Positions 8,557 to 17,684 of a DNA stretch of 64,000 bases are shown piece after piece; the stretch's first letter is position 1; each line of letters opens with the position of its first letter. Position numbers and translations under genes: made by a program. The stretch spans positions 496,001 through 560,000 of the forward strand of contig NZ_RJAD01000001.1 of assembly GCF_003999995.1 (NCBI RefSeq). The letters run 5' to 3'. The notes under the pieces are model-generated. The model had not been told where the DNA came from and searched no databases. It saw only the letters and a program-made list of their open reading frames with translations. Source of the DNA: Microbacterium sulfonylureivorans (GTDB lineage Bacteria > Actinomycetota > Actinomycetes > Actinomycetales > Microbacteriaceae).

Positions 8557-9600
8557 ATGGCCTGGCGGATGCCCTCGGAGACAGCGCCCCACGAGCGCAC
8601 CTGGATGGCGTTCCCCCGCCCCGGCCAGACCCTCGGTGAGACGCTGGCCGAGCAGGAGGAGTGCTACGCCGCCTGGGCGGCCACAGCGCACGCGATCGCC
8701 GAGTTCGAGCCGGTGACGATGGTGGTCGATCCGACCGAGATCGCCCGCGCCCGCCGCATGCTGTCGTCGGGTGTCGAGATCGTCGAAGCGCCGCTCGACG
8801 AGTTCTGGATGCGCGACTTCGGACCCACGTTCGTCGTCGACGATGAACGACCCGGCGTGCTGGGCGCCGTCGACTGGATCTTCAACGGGTGGGGTGCGCC
8901 CGAATGGGCCGAGTGGGGCCTCTCCGCCGAGATCGGACGATTCGTGAGCGGCCTCGTCGGGTCCGAGCTCGTCAGCTCGGTGCTCGTCAACGAGGGCGGC
9001 GGCATCCATGTCGACGGTGAGGGGACGGTCCTCCTCACCGAGACCGTGCAGCTCGATCCGCGCCGCAACCCCTACGCCGACCGCGCGCGCGTCGAGGCGG
9101 AGCTCGCCCGCACGATCGGCACGACCAGGGCGATCTGGCTGCCGCGCGGCCTGACCCGCGACTACGACGACTTCGGCACGAACGGGCACGTCGACATCGT
9201 GGCGACCATCCCGTCGCCGGGGCGCGTGCTGCTGCACGATCAGACCGACGAGGCCCACCCCGACCACGCCGTGAGCCGCGAGCTGCGCGCGCTGTTCGAG
9301 TCCGAGACCGACGCCGCGGGGCGGGCGTGGGAGATCATCGACGTCCCCGCGCCGGCGACCCTCCGCGATCACGAGGGCTTCGTCGACTGGAGCTACATCA
9401 ACCACCTCGTCGTCAACGGCGGCGTCATCGCGTGCGGCTTCGGCGAGGACGAGGCGGATGCCGCGGCCCGCGCCATCCTGTCGGAGGCGTACCCGGGGCG
9501 CACGGTCGTGAGCGTCGACGCGCGGCCGATGTTCGCGCGGGGCGGCGGCATCCACTGCATCACGCAGCAGCAGCCGCGGATCGAGGCGCCGGCGCGATGA
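8557..9600 (+). CDS. aguA: Agmatine deiminase
   Basis: A 347-residue enzyme of the peptidyl-arginine-deiminase/agmatine deiminase family, which converts agmatine to N-carbamoylputrescine and ammonia. The N-terminus (MPSETAPHERTWMAFP) is diagnostic. The active-site elements are visible: EFWMRDFGPTFV, NGHVDIVA with the catalytic His, and the catalytic Cys at residue 334 in GGGIHCITQQ. The gene is divergent from the ECF41 operon. Its stop overlaps the start of an amidase by four bases (ATGA), suggesting a two-step pathway. Confidence 0.93.
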   Translation: MAWRMPSETAPHERTWMAFPRPGQTLGETLAEQEECYAAWAATAHAIAEFEPVTMVVDPTEIARARRMLSSGVEIVEAPLDEFWMRDFGPTFVVDDERPGVLGAVDWIFNGWGAPEWAEWGLSAEIGRFVSGLVGSELVSSVLVNEGGGIHVDGEGTVLLTETVQLDPRRNPYADRARVEAELARTIGTTRAIWLPRGLTRDYDDFGTNGHVDIVATIPSPGRVLLHDQTDEAHPDHAVSRELRALFESETDAAGRAWEIIDVPAPATLRDHEGFVDWSYINHLVVNGGVIACGFGEDEADAAARAILSEAYPGRTVVSVDARPMFARGGGIHCITQQQPRIEAPAR

Positions 9601-11318
9601 TCGACGTCGTGGAGGCCGGCATCGCCGCGCTGCGCGACGCACTCGAGAGCGGCGAGGCGACGAGCGTCGAGCTCGTCCGTGCCTACCTGGCCCGGATCGA
9701 GGCGTACGACGGCCCGGCGACGGAGACCGCGCTCAACGCCGTCGTGGTGGCCAATCCCGACGCGCTCGCGGAGGCCGAGGCATCCGATGCCCGTCGCGCC
9801 ACCGGCCGCCCGCTCGGCCCGCTCGACGGCATCCCTTATACGGCGAAGGACAGCTACCTCGTGCGCGGGCTGACCGCCGCCGCCGGCAGCCCCGCGTTCG
9901 CCGGTCTCGTCGCGCAGCGCGACGCCTTCACGATCGAGCGACTGCGCGACGGCGGCGCGATCTGCCTCGGTCTCACGAACATGCCGCCGATGGCCAACGG
10001 CGGCATGCAGCGCGGACTCTACGGCCGCGCCGAGAGCCCCTACAATCCCGCGTTCCTGACCGCGCCGTTCGCCTCGGGCTCCTCGAACGGGTCGGGCACC
10101 GCGACGGCAGCGAGCTTCGCCGCGTTCGGGCTCGGCGAGGAGACCTGGTCGAGCGGCCGCGGGCCGGCGTCGAACAACGCCCTGTGCGCGTACACGCCCT
10201 CGCGCGGCGTGATCTCGGTACGGGGCAATTGGCCGCTCGTCCCGACGATGGACGTCGTCGTGCCGCACACACGCACGATGGCGGACCTCCTCGAGGTGCT
10301 CGACGTCGTCGTCGCCGACGACCCGGACACCCGCGGCGACTTCTGGCGGGCGCAGCCGTGGGTCCCGCTTCCCGCCGCGTCGGCGGTGCGGCCCGCGTCG
10401 TACCGGTCGATCGGACGTGAGGCCGCCGAGGCGCCCGACGGCGTGCTCGACGGCCTCCGCATCGGCATCCCCCGCATGTACATCAACGCCGATCCCGAGG
10501 CCGGCACCGCGGACTCCCCCGGCATCGGCGGCCCGACGGGCAGGCGCATCGAGACCCGCGGATCGGTGATCGCGCTGTGGGATGCCGCGCGCCGCGACCT
10601 CGAGGCGCACGGCGCCGTCGTGGTCGAGGTCGACTTCCCCGCGGTGTCGAACTACGAGGGCGACCGGCCGGGGGCGCCGACCATCGCCACGCGCGGGTAC
10701 GTCTCGCCCGCGTACCTCCGGCGCGAGATCGTCGACCTGTCGGCGTGGGCGTGGGACGACTTCCTCGCGGCGAACGGCGACCCGGCGCTGTCGACCCTGA
10801 CGGCGGTGGACGGCTCGACGATCTTCCCGCATCCGGAAGGCGCGCTGCCCGACCGCTACACGGGGTTCGACGACGACATCGCCGAGTACCCCGACCATGT
10901 GCGCGAGCACCCCGTCGACGCGTTCACCGACATCCCGGAGCTCGCAGCCGGGGTGGAGGGGCTCGAGCGCACGCGCCGCGTCGACCTCGAGGACTGGATG
11001 GATGCGCTGCGGCTCGACGCCGTCGCGTTCCCCGCCGTCGCGGACGTCGGCCCGGCCGACATGGACGTGAACCCGGCATCCGCCGACCGCGGCTGGCGCA
11101 ACGGCGTGTGGATCGCCAACGGCAACCTCGCGATGCGGCACCTCGGCATCCCGTCGGTCACGGCGCCGATGGGCGTGATGGACGACATCGGGATGCCCGT
11201 CGGCCTCACCTTCGCCGGCCGGGCGTACTCCGACACCGCGCTGCTGTCGATCGCGGCGGCGTTCGAGGCGACCGGGACTCGCCGGACGCCGCCTCCGCGC
11301 ACACCTCGGCTGGCCTGA
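9597..11318 (+). CDS. Amidase (amidase signature family)
   Basis: A 573-residue amidase-signature hydrolase. K84 (GIPYTAKDSY) is the catalytic Lys. The Gly/Ser-rich segment around residues 160-186 (ASGSSNGSGTATAAS, then EETWSS) carries the cis-Ser and nucleophile Ser of the Ser-cisSer-Lys triad. It is coupled to aguA by a four-base overlap. The usual second enzyme after agmatine deiminase is a nitrilase-type N-carbamoylputrescine amidase, which this is not. It may replace that enzyme or act on another amide (inference). The start is fixed by the overlap. Confidence 0.88.
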   Translation: MIDVVEAGIAALRDALESGEATSVELVRAYLARIEAYDGPATETALNAVVVANPDALAEAEASDARRATGRPLGPLDGIPYTAKDSYLVRGLTAAAGSPAFAGLVAQRDAFTIERLRDGGAICLGLTNMPPMANGGMQRGLYGRAESPYNPAFLTAPFASGSSNGSGTATAASFAAFGLGEETWSSGRGPASNNALCAYTPSRGVISVRGNWPLVPTMDVVVPHTRTMADLLEVLDVVVADDPDTRGDFWRAQPWVPLPAASAVRPASYRSIGREAAEAPDGVLDGLRIGIPRMYINADPEAGTADSPGIGGPTGRRIETRGSVIALWDAARRDLEAHGAVVVEVDFPAVSNYEGDRPGAPTIATRGYVSPAYLRREIVDLSAWAWDDFLAANGDPALSTLTAVDGSTIFPHPEGALPDRYTGFDDDIAEYPDHVREHPVDAFTDIPELAAGVEGLERTRRVDLEDWMDALRLDAVAFPAVADVGPADMDVNPASADRGWRNGVWIANGNLAMRHLGIPSVTAPMGVMDDIGMPVGLTFAGRAYSDTALLSIAAAFEATGTRRTPPPRTPRLA

Positions 11319-11359
11319 CCCAGGTCGCGCCCCCGCCGTCCCGCCCCAATGAGGCGCGG

Positions 11360-11380
11360 GGGGCGCCGTTCCAGCGCCCC
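11360..11380 (+). terminator. Possible terminator hairpin after the amidase gene
   Basis: GGGGCGC and GCGCCCC pair perfectly across a seven-base loop, 42 bases after the amidase stop. There is no T-run, so termination is only a suggestion. Confidence 0.35.
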
Positions 11381-11417
11381 GCTGCGGCCCGAGCATCCGT
11401 CGCCGGTCGGGAAGAAG

Positions 11418-11458
11418 CTGGTACTTGGTGTTGCTATCTACTGGTACTTAGTGTTACC
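11418..11458 (+). promoter_or_regulatory. Tandem 15-bp repeat and palindrome upstream of padR
   Basis: The sequence CTGGTACTTGGTGTT (11418-11432) recurs as CTGGTACTTAGTGTT (11441-11455), a 23-base period or about two helical turns. The second copy lies inside the inverted repeat GGTA-N8-TACC (11443-11458), the same spacing as the ATGT-N8-ACAT sites of PadR proteins. A further TGGTAG follows at about 11465. The repeats lie 44-84 bases before the padR start and are probably the operator for autoregulation. Confidence 0.6.
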
Positions 11459-11501
11459 GTCTAGTGGTAGTCAGCAACACAGAGTAGATCGGAGGTGAGC
11501 G

Positions 11502-11831
11502 ATGGGCAGTCAGATGACGGAGATGCTCAAGGGCACGCTCGAGGGCATCGTCCTTGCGACTCTGGCCGGGAGCCCCGCGTACGGATACGAGATCACCGCG
11601 CGGCTCCGTGACCAGGGATTCTCGGATCTCGTCGAAGGAACCGTGTACGCCCTGCTCGTGCGAATCGAGCAGAAGGGGTTCGTCGACGTCGAGAAGGTCC
11701 CTTCCGAGAAGGGCCCCCCGCGCAAGGTGTACTCGCTCAACGAGCAAGGGCGCGAACAGCTCGAAGAGTTCTGGAGGACGTGGAGCTTCCTCGCAGACCG
11801 TATCGAAAAGCTCCACGAAGGAGAGAAGTGA
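11502..11831 (+). CDS. PadR family transcriptional regulator
   Basis: A 109-residue PadR regulator. The winged helix-turn-helix (LKGTLEGIVLATLAGSPAYGYEITARLRDQGF, then EGTVYALLVRIEQKGFV) carries the hallmark Y-G-Y-E-I. A short C-terminal helix (EFWRTWSFLADRIEKL) serves for dimerisation. A GGAGG-type site precedes ATG 11502. It heads an operon with a DUF1048 protein and an ABC-2 transporter. PadR proteins typically repress such efflux operons until a drug binds. Confidence 0.92.
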   Translation: MGSQMTEMLKGTLEGIVLATLAGSPAYGYEITARLRDQGFSDLVEGTVYALLVRIEQKGFVDVEKVPSEKGPPRKVYSLNEQGREQLEEFWRTWSFLADRIEKLHEGEK

Positions 11832-11833
11832 CC

Positions 11834-12202
11834 ATGGCCGCAAAGTGGATCGAAGCCCTCACCGGGTCGCTCGAGCAGAAGAAGCAGTACAAGCAGAACA
11901 AGGCCCGCATGGAGGCACTGCCCGAGCCGTACGGCTCGGCGGCGAAGGCGTTCGAGCGCTACTTCATGTACTACGGCGGCATCGTGGACGGCGACACGCT
12001 CGTCACGATGCTCGGCGACTTCGCCGACCTGCTCGAGCGCGCATCGCTCGACGGAACGCCCATCCGCGAGATCGTCGGCGACGACCCCGTGGAGTTCGCC
12101 GAGACGTTCGCTCAGGCGTACACCGGCAGGCAGTGGATCGACAAGGAGCGCACCCGCCTCACGAAGGCGATCGAGGACGCAGAGCGAGGAGAAGCGAAAT
12201 GA
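11834..12202 (+). CDS. DUF1048 family protein
   Basis: A 122-residue soluble, helical, charged protein matching the DUF1048 family: KWIEALTGSLEQKKQYKQNKARMEALPEPY at the N-terminus and RQWIDKERTRLTKAI at the C-terminus. Such genes usually follow padR genes. It begins two bases after the padR stop, with GGAGAG upstream, and overlaps the ABC ATPase gene by four bases. Its function is unknown. The constant linkage suggests an accessory of the regulator or transporter. Confidence 0.88.
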   Translation: MAAKWIEALTGSLEQKKQYKQNKARMEALPEPYGSAAKAFERYFMYYGGIVDGDTLVTMLGDFADLLERASLDGTPIREIVGDDPVEFAETFAQAYTGRQWIDKERTRLTKAIEDAERGEAK

Positions 12203-12999
12203 CCACGGATGCCGCAATCCGCGTGCAGGGTCTCGAGAAGGCGTTCAAGGACCTGCAGGTGCTGAAGGGCGTCGACTTCGATGTCGCCCGCGGAAGCATC
12301 TTCGCCCTGCTCGGCTCGAACGGCGCCGGCAAGACCACGGTCGTCCGGATCCTGTCGACGCTGCTCAAGGCCGACGGCGGCTCCGCCGACGTGCACGGCT
12401 TCGACGTCGCCGCACAGCCGTCGGACGTCCGCCAGTCCATCAGCCTGACGGGCCAGTTCGCGGCCGTCGATGAGATCCTGACCGGTCGTGAGAACCTCGT
12501 GCTGGTCGCGAAGCTCCGCCACCTCAAGGATGCCGGCAAGATCGCCGACGGACTGCTGGCGCGCTTCTCGCTCACCGACGCGGGCGGCCGAAGGGCCGCG
12601 ACCTACTCGGGCGGCATGCGCCGTCGCCTCGACATCGCCATGAGCCTCATCGGCAACCCGCCGGTGATCTTCCTCGACGAGCCGACCACGGGCCTCGACC
12701 CGCAGGCGCGCATCGAGGTCTGGAGCGCCGTCAAGGAGCTCGCTCAGAACGGCACCACGGTGCTGCTCACCACGCAGTACCTCGATGAGGCGGAGCAGCT
12801 GGCCGACCGCATCGCGATCCTCCACCAGGGACGGATCATCGCCAACGGCACGCTCGCCGAGCTGAAGCAGCTCCTGCCCGCGGCCAAGGTCGAGTACGTC
12901 GAGAAGCAGCCGACCCTCGAGGAGGTCTTCCTCGCGATCGTCGGCGACGACGGTCAGAGCGCCGCCGCCGTCGACTCCCCCGCCACCACGGACAAGTAA
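12199..12999 (+). CDS. ABC-2 type efflux ATP-binding protein (DrrA-like)
   Basis: A 266-residue single-NBD ATPase. The Walker A is GSNGAGKTT, the signature TYSGGMRRRLDIA, the Walker B VIFLDEPTTGLDP and the H-loop TTQYLDEAEQLADR. The SGGMRRRLD signature and the Q-Y-L-D-E-A-E segment are typical of daunorubicin-resistance (DrrA-like) exporters. The C-terminal tail after VEEVFL-like EEVFLAIV is short. It is coupled to DUF1048 upstream by ATGA and to the permease nine bases downstream. The exported compound is unknown. Confidence 0.92.
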   Translation: MTTDAAIRVQGLEKAFKDLQVLKGVDFDVARGSIFALLGSNGAGKTTVVRILSTLLKADGGSADVHGFDVAAQPSDVRQSISLTGQFAAVDEILTGRENLVLVAKLRHLKDAGKIADGLLARFSLTDAGGRRAATYSGGMRRRLDIAMSLIGNPPVIFLDEPTTGLDPQARIEVWSAVKELAQNGTTVLLTTQYLDEAEQLADRIAILHQGRIIANGTLAELKQLLPAAKVEYVEKQPTLEEVFLAIVGDDGQSAAAVDSPATTDK

Positions 13000-13008
13000 G
13001 GAACGACG

Positions 13009-13770
13009 ATGAGCACTCATTTCCTCGGCGACACCGCCGTCCTGACCGGACGATCGCTGCGCCACATCCTCCGCAGTCCCGACACGATCATCACCACGGC
13101 GGTCACCCCGGTCGCCATCATGATCCTGTTCGTGTTCGTGTTCGGCGGTGCCATCGACACCGGCTCCTACTCGTACATCGACTACATGCTCCCCGGCATC
13201 CTGCTGATCACGATCGCCTCCGGCATCGCCTACACGGCATACCGGCTGTTCATGGACATGCAGGGCGGCATCTTCGAGCGCTTCCAGTCGATGCCGATCG
13301 CACGGTCGAGCTCGCTGTGGGCGCACGTGCTGACCTCGCTGGTCGCCAACATGATCTCGCTCGTGATCGTGATCGGCGTCGCCTTCGCGATGGGCTTCCG
13401 CACCGGGGCGAGTCTCGGCGCATGGCTCGCAGTGGCCGGCATCCTGATCCTGTTCACCCTGGCCCTGACCTGGCTCGCCGTGGTCGCGGGGCTCTCGGCG
13501 AAGACGGTCGACGGAGCGAGCGCGTTCTCGTACCCGCTGATCTTCCTTCCCTTCATCAGCTCGGCGTTCGTGCCCACCGACACGATGCCGGCGCCGGTGG
13601 CGTGGTTCGCCGAGAACCAGCCGGTCACGCCGATCGTCAACACGATCCGCGACCTGTTCGCGCAGCAGCCCGTCGGCAACGACATCTGGATCGCTCTCGC
13701 CTGGTGCGTCGGCATCCTGGTGGTCGCGTACTTCTGGGCGATGGCCATCTACCGCCGCAAGGTCAGCTGA
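13009..13770 (+). CDS. ABC-2 type efflux permease (DrrB-like)
   Basis: A 253-residue ABC-2 permease with six membrane segments. The N-terminal segment TDTVVLTGRSLRHILRSPDTI-like region (TAVLTGRSLRHILRSPD) precedes TM1. The loop FRTGASLGAW and the conserved LIFLPFISSAFVPTDTMP motif before the last segments are typical of DrrB-like partners. It is the last gene of the padR operon and is followed by a strong hairpin terminator. Confidence 0.92.
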   Translation: MSTHFLGDTAVLTGRSLRHILRSPDTIITTAVTPVAIMILFVFVFGGAIDTGSYSYIDYMLPGILLITIASGIAYTAYRLFMDMQGGIFERFQSMPIARSSSLWAHVLTSLVANMISLVIVIGVAFAMGFRTGASLGAWLAVAGILILFTLALTWLAVVAGLSAKTVDGASAFSYPLIFLPFISSAFVPTDTMPAPVAWFAENQPVTPIVNTIRDLFAQQPVGNDIWIALAWCVGILVVAYFWAMAIYRRKVS

Positions 13771-13783
13771 CCGCTCGCAGAAC

Positions 13784-13821
13784 GAGACCGGGCCGCACCC
13801 TCGAGGGTGCGGCCCGGTCTC
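13784..13821. terminator. Perfect hairpin terminator
   Basis: A perfect inverted repeat with 17-bp arms and a TCGA loop lies 13 bases after the efflux permease stop. It sits between that gene and the convergent exporter gene (stop at 13840), so it can end both transcripts. Confidence 0.85.
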
Positions 13822-13839
13822 TTCGTGCGGGGCGGCCGA

Positions 13840-15960
13840 CTAGGGCTGACGCGAAGCGGCGTCGGCCGAGTCGACATCGGCCTCGGCGCCGGCCTCGGCG
13901 CCGGCCTCGCCGTCGGCCGGCGTCGCGCCGGCTGCGCCGGTGCCCTGCGCGAGGAGCGCTGCTTCGGCGTCGAGGTCGGCGGCGGCCTGCTCGAACTGCG
14001 ACTGGTACAGCCGCCAGTACGCGCCCTGCTCGGCGATGAGCTCGTCGTGCGAGCCCTTCTCCACGATGTCGCCGTGCTCCATCACGAGGATGAGGTCGGC
14101 ATCGCGGATCGTCGACAGGCGGTGCGCGATCACGAACGAGGTGCGCCCCTCGCGCAGCGCGGCCATGGCGTGCTGCAGCAGCAGCTCGGTGCGCGTGTCG
14201 ACCGAGGACGTGGCCTCGTCGAGGATGAGCACCGACGGCTGCGCCACGAACGCGCGCGCGATCGTGATGAGCTGCTTCTCGCCCGCCGAGACGTTCGAGG
14301 CGTCCTCGTCGAGGACCGTGTCGTAGCCGTCCGGCAGCGAGTGGACGAAACGGTCCACTCGGGTCGCCTTCGCGGCCTCGACGATCTCCTCGTCGGTCGC
14401 CGACTCGCGTCCGTAGCGGATGTTGTCGCGGATCGTGCCCGCGAACAGCCACGGATCCTGCAGCACCATGCCGGTGCGCGAACGCACGTCGTCGCGGGTG
14501 AGCTCGGCGATGTCCTGCCCGTCGAGCAGGATCTGCCCGCCGTTGAGCTCGTAGAACCGCATGATGAGGTTCACCAGCGTCGTCTTGCCCGCACCGGTCG
14601 GCCCGACGATCGCGACTGTCTGCCCGGGTTCGACGCGGAACGACAGGTCGGTGATGAGCGGACGGTCGGGCGTGTACGAGAACTTCACGCCCTTGAACTC
14701 GATGACGCCGTGGCCGTCGGCGAGCGCGGGGGCCTCCTCGTCGTCGGGCTCCTGCTCGTCGGCGTCGAGCAGCTCGAACACCCGCTCTGCCGATGCGGTT
14801 CCCGACTGGACGACCGCGGCCATGCCGCCGAGCTCGGACAGGGGCTGCGTGAACTGCTGCGAGTACTGGATGAACGCCTGGACGTCGCCCAGTCGGAGCT
14901 GTCCGTTGGCCACCATGATGCCGCCCAGGACGGCGATGCCGACGTAGGTCAGGTTTCCGATGAACATCATGCCCGGCATGATGATGCCCGACAGGAACTG
15001 CGCCTTGAACGCGGCCTCATAGAGCTCTTCGTTCTCGATCGCGAACTTCTCGGCGGAGTCGGCCTCGCGGCCGAACACCTTCACCAGCGCGTGCCCGGAG
15101 AAGGACTCCTCGACGCGGGCGTTGAGGCGGCCGACCTTGCGCCACTGGATGCCGAACGCCTTCTGCGAGCGCGGCCCGATCACGCCGAAGATGACCGCCA
15201 TCAGCGGGAGGGACACGAGCGCGACCAGCGCGAGCTGCCACGAGATCGTGAACATCATGAAGAGCACGCCGATGACCGTGAGCACCGAGGTCACGACGGT
15301 GGACAGCGACTGCTGCATGGTCTGCGTGATGTTGTCGATGTCGTTCGTCACCCGCGAGATGAGCTCACCGCGCTGCACCTTGTCGAAGTACGACAGCGGC
15401 AGGCGGTTGATCTTCGCCTCGACCGACTCGCGAAGGCGCCACATGGTGCGCACCATGATCACGTTGATGACGTAGCCCTGTGCCCAGGTCAGCAGCGCCG
15501 AGACGACGTAGATCGCGAGCACCGCGACGATCACCATGCGGAGCGCGTCGAAGTCCACGCCCGCGCCGACGGTGAAGTCGCGCATGGCCGAGACCATGTT
15601 GGCGTAGTCCGTCTGACCGGCGGCGCGGAGGCTCTCGACGACGACCTCCTGCGGGGTGCCGGCGGGGAACTGGTCGGCGAGACTCGACGAGATCACGCCC
15701 TCGAAGATGATGTTGGTCGCCTCGCCCAGGACCTTCGGGGCGATGACGGCGAGCACGACGCCGATCGCTCCGAGGATCGAGACAAGGATGAAGGCGACGG
15801 CGTGCGGCTTGAGCAGCCCGACCAGGCGCGCGAAGCTCTTGCCGAAGTTCGCCGCCTTTCCGGGCGCAACGCTGCTCCAGTCGTCGGCGCTCAGTCGGGC
15901 CTGCTCGGCCATCTCGAGCTCGAGGCGCTCCTCCTCGGTCAGCATGTCGGGCGCGCTCAT
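13840..15960 (-). CDS. ABC exporter half-transporter, subunit with complete Walker B
   Basis: A 706-residue fusion of an exporter membrane domain (six TMs, about residues 50-400) and a nucleotide-binding domain. Walker A is GPTGAGKTT. The Walker B carries the catalytic Glu (SVLILDEATSS) and the H-loop His is present (VIAHRLST), but the signature is altered (NVSAGEKQL). A low-complexity tail rich in Ala, Glu and Asp follows residue 670, where the DNA contains 12-base GGCCTCGGCGCC-like repeats. It pairs with the upstream gene through a four-base overlap. Together they match heterodimeric exporters such as TM287/288, where one ATP site is catalytic and the other degenerate. The substrate is unknown, possibly lipids or drugs. 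Confidence 0.92.
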   Translation of the reverse strand: MSAPDMLTEEERLELEMAEQARLSADDWSSVAPGKAANFGKSFARLVGLLKPHAVAFILVSILGAIGVVLAVIAPKVLGEATNIIFEGVISSSLADQFPAGTPQEVVVESLRAAGQTDYANMVSAMRDFTVGAGVDFDALRMVIVAVLAIYVVSALLTWAQGYVINVIMVRTMWRLRESVEAKINRLPLSYFDKVQRGELISRVTNDIDNITQTMQQSLSTVVTSVLTVIGVLFMMFTISWQLALVALVSLPLMAVIFGVIGPRSQKAFGIQWRKVGRLNARVEESFSGHALVKVFGREADSAEKFAIENEELYEAAFKAQFLSGIIMPGMMFIGNLTYVGIAVLGGIMVANGQLRLGDVQAFIQYSQQFTQPLSELGGMAAVVQSGTASAERVFELLDADEQEPDDEEAPALADGHGVIEFKGVKFSYTPDRPLITDLSFRVEPGQTVAIVGPTGAGKTTLVNLIMRFYELNGGQILLDGQDIAELTRDDVRSRTGMVLQDPWLFAGTIRDNIRYGRESATDEEIVEAAKATRVDRFVHSLPDGYDTVLDEDASNVSAGEKQLITIARAFVAQPSVLILDEATSSVDTRTELLLQHAMAALREGRTSFVIAHRLSTIRDADLILVMEHGDIVEKGSHDELIAEQGAYWRLYQSQFEQAAADLDAEAALLAQGTGAAGATPADGEAGAEAGAEADVDSADAASRQP

Positions 15961-17684
15961 GCCTCCACCCCCAGCTGCGAGTCGACGATCTCTCTATAGG
16001 TCGGACTGGTGCTCAAGAGTTCCTCATGGGTTCCGACGCCCACCATCTGACCGTCTTCCAGGACGACGATGCGGTCGGCCTCGGTGATGGTCGAGACGCG
16101 CTGGGCGACGACGATCTTGGTGACGTCGGGCAGCTCGCGCCACAGCGCCTGCCGGAGCCGGGCGTCGGTCGTCAGATCGAGGGCGGAGAACGAGTCGTCG
16201 AAGACGAGCACGTCGGGCTGGTGCACGATCGCCCGCGCGATGGCGAGCCGCTGGCGCTGGCCGCCCGAGACGTTGGTGCCGCCCTGCGCGATGCGCGCGT
16301 TCAGCTGGCCGTCCATCTCCTCGACGAAATCGCGACCCTGGGCGATCTCGAGGGCGTGCCACAGCTCGTCGTCCGTCGCCTCCTCACGCCCGAAGCGGAG
16401 GTTGGAGGCGACGGTGCCGGTGAAGAGGAAGGGGCGCTGCGGCACGAGGCCGATGCCCTTCCACAGGTGGTCGAGGTCCGCCTCGCGGACATCGACGCCG
16501 CCGACCTGCACGGATCCTCCGGTCACGTCGAACAGGCGCGGGATGAGCGAGACGAGCGTCGTCTTGCCGGCGCCGGTCGATCCGACGATCGCGACGGTCT
16601 CGCCGCGCGCCGCTTCGAAGCTGATGCCCTGCAGCACCGGCGACTCGGCTCCCGGGTAGGTGAACTCCACGTCCGAGAAGCGCACCGAGCCGGAGGCCGA
16701 GAAGTCGCTCACCGGGTTCTCGGCGCGGGTGAGCGTCGACTCGCTCGCGAGGACCTCGCTGATGCGCTCGGCCGACACGGCCGCACGCGGGATCATGATC
16801 GTCATGAACGTGGCCATGAGCACGCCCATCAGGATCTGACCGATGTACTGCATGAAGGCGAAGATGGTGCCGATCTCGACGGTTCCGGCATCCACCTGAA
16901 TGCCTCCGAACCAGATCACGCCCACCACGGTGACGTTCAGAATGAGCATGGCGAGCGGGAACATCAGCACGAACAGCGAACCGACTTTGCGGCCGACGAC
17001 CATGATGTCGGTGTTGGCGCCGCGGAAGCGCTCCTCCTCGATGTCTTCGCGCACGAAGGCGCGAACCACCCGGACGCCGGTGAGCTGCTCGCGCATGATG
17101 CGGTTCACGGCGTCGAGCTTCGTCTGGAACGAGCGGAACAGCGGCACCATACGGCTGATGATGAGCGCGACGATGACGAGCAGCAGGGGCACCGAGACCG
17201 CGATGAGCCAACTGAGCCCGACGTCCTGCTGCAGCGCCTTGATGATGCCGCCGACGGCGAGCAGCGGCGCGGTGACGAGCATCGTGGCGCCCATCATCGC
17301 GAGCATCTGCACCTGCTGCACGTCGTTGGTGTTGCGGGTGATGAGCGAGCCGGGGCCGAACTTCGACACCTCGCGCTCGGAGAAGCCGCTCACCTTGCCG
17401 TACACATCACGGCGGATGTCGCGGCCGGCAGCCATGGCGGCGCGGGCCGCGAAGTAGGTGGCGATGATCGACGCCGTGATCTGGCCGAGCGAGATCGCCA
17501 GCATGAACGCGCCGGTCGACCAGATGTAGGCGGTGTCGCCGGTTGCGACGCCGTTGTCGATGATGTCGGCGTTCAGCTGAGGCAGAGTCAGCGAGGCCAT
17601 CACCGAGGCGAATTGGAAGACGAGCACGCCGAGCAGCAGCCAGCGATACTCCTTCAGATAGCGGATGAGGAGTTTTCCGAGCAC
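15957..17684 (-). CDS. ABC exporter half-transporter, subunit with degenerate Walker B
   Basis: A 575-residue membrane/NBD fusion starting at MLGKLLIRYLKEYRW. Walker A is GSTGAGKTT and the signature NVSGGQRQRL is canonical. The catalytic Glu after Walker B is replaced by Asp (VLVFDDSFSALD) and the H-loop His by Gln (VVAQRVST). These are complementary to the partner: its intact Walker B and His combine with this intact signature to make one working site. ATG 17684 starts the two-gene unit, divergent from the phosphotransferase gene. Confidence 0.92.
   Translation of the reverse strand: MLGKLLIRYLKEYRWLLLGVLVFQFASVMASLTLPQLNADIIDNGVATGDTAYIWSTGAFMLAISLGQITASIIATYFAARAAMAAGRDIRRDVYGKVSGFSEREVSKFGPGSLITRNTNDVQQVQMLAMMGATMLVTAPLLAVGGIIKALQQDVGLSWLIAVSVPLLLVIVALIISRMVPLFRSFQTKLDAVNRIMREQLTGVRVVRAFVREDIEEERFRGANTDIMVVGRKVGSLFVLMFPLAMLILNVTVVGVIWFGGIQVDAGTVEIGTIFAFMQYIGQILMGVLMATFMTIMIPRAAVSAERISEVLASESTLTRAENPVSDFSASGSVRFSDVEFTYPGAESPVLQGISFEAARGETVAIVGSTGAGKTTLVSLIPRLFDVTGGSVQVGGVDVREADLDHLWKGIGLVPQRPFLFTGTVASNLRFGREEATDDELWHALEIAQGRDFVEEMDGQLNARIAQGGTNVSGGQRQRLAIARAIVHQPDVLVFDDSFSALDLTTDARLRQALWRELPDVTKIVVAQRVSTITEADRIVVLEDGQMVGVGTHEELLSTSPTYREIVDSQLGVEA

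Noticed and set aside
13876..13935. Short GGCCTCGGCGCC repeats taken as a possible CRISPR or regulatory repeat
   Set aside because: They lie in the coding sequence for the Ala/Glu/Asp-rich tail of the exporter and keep its frame, so they are low-complexity coding repeats.
13807..15999. A 730-codon open frame opposite the ABC exporter gene
   Set aside because: Its product is rich in Arg, His, Asp and Glu without motifs, while the minus strand encodes a full exporter.
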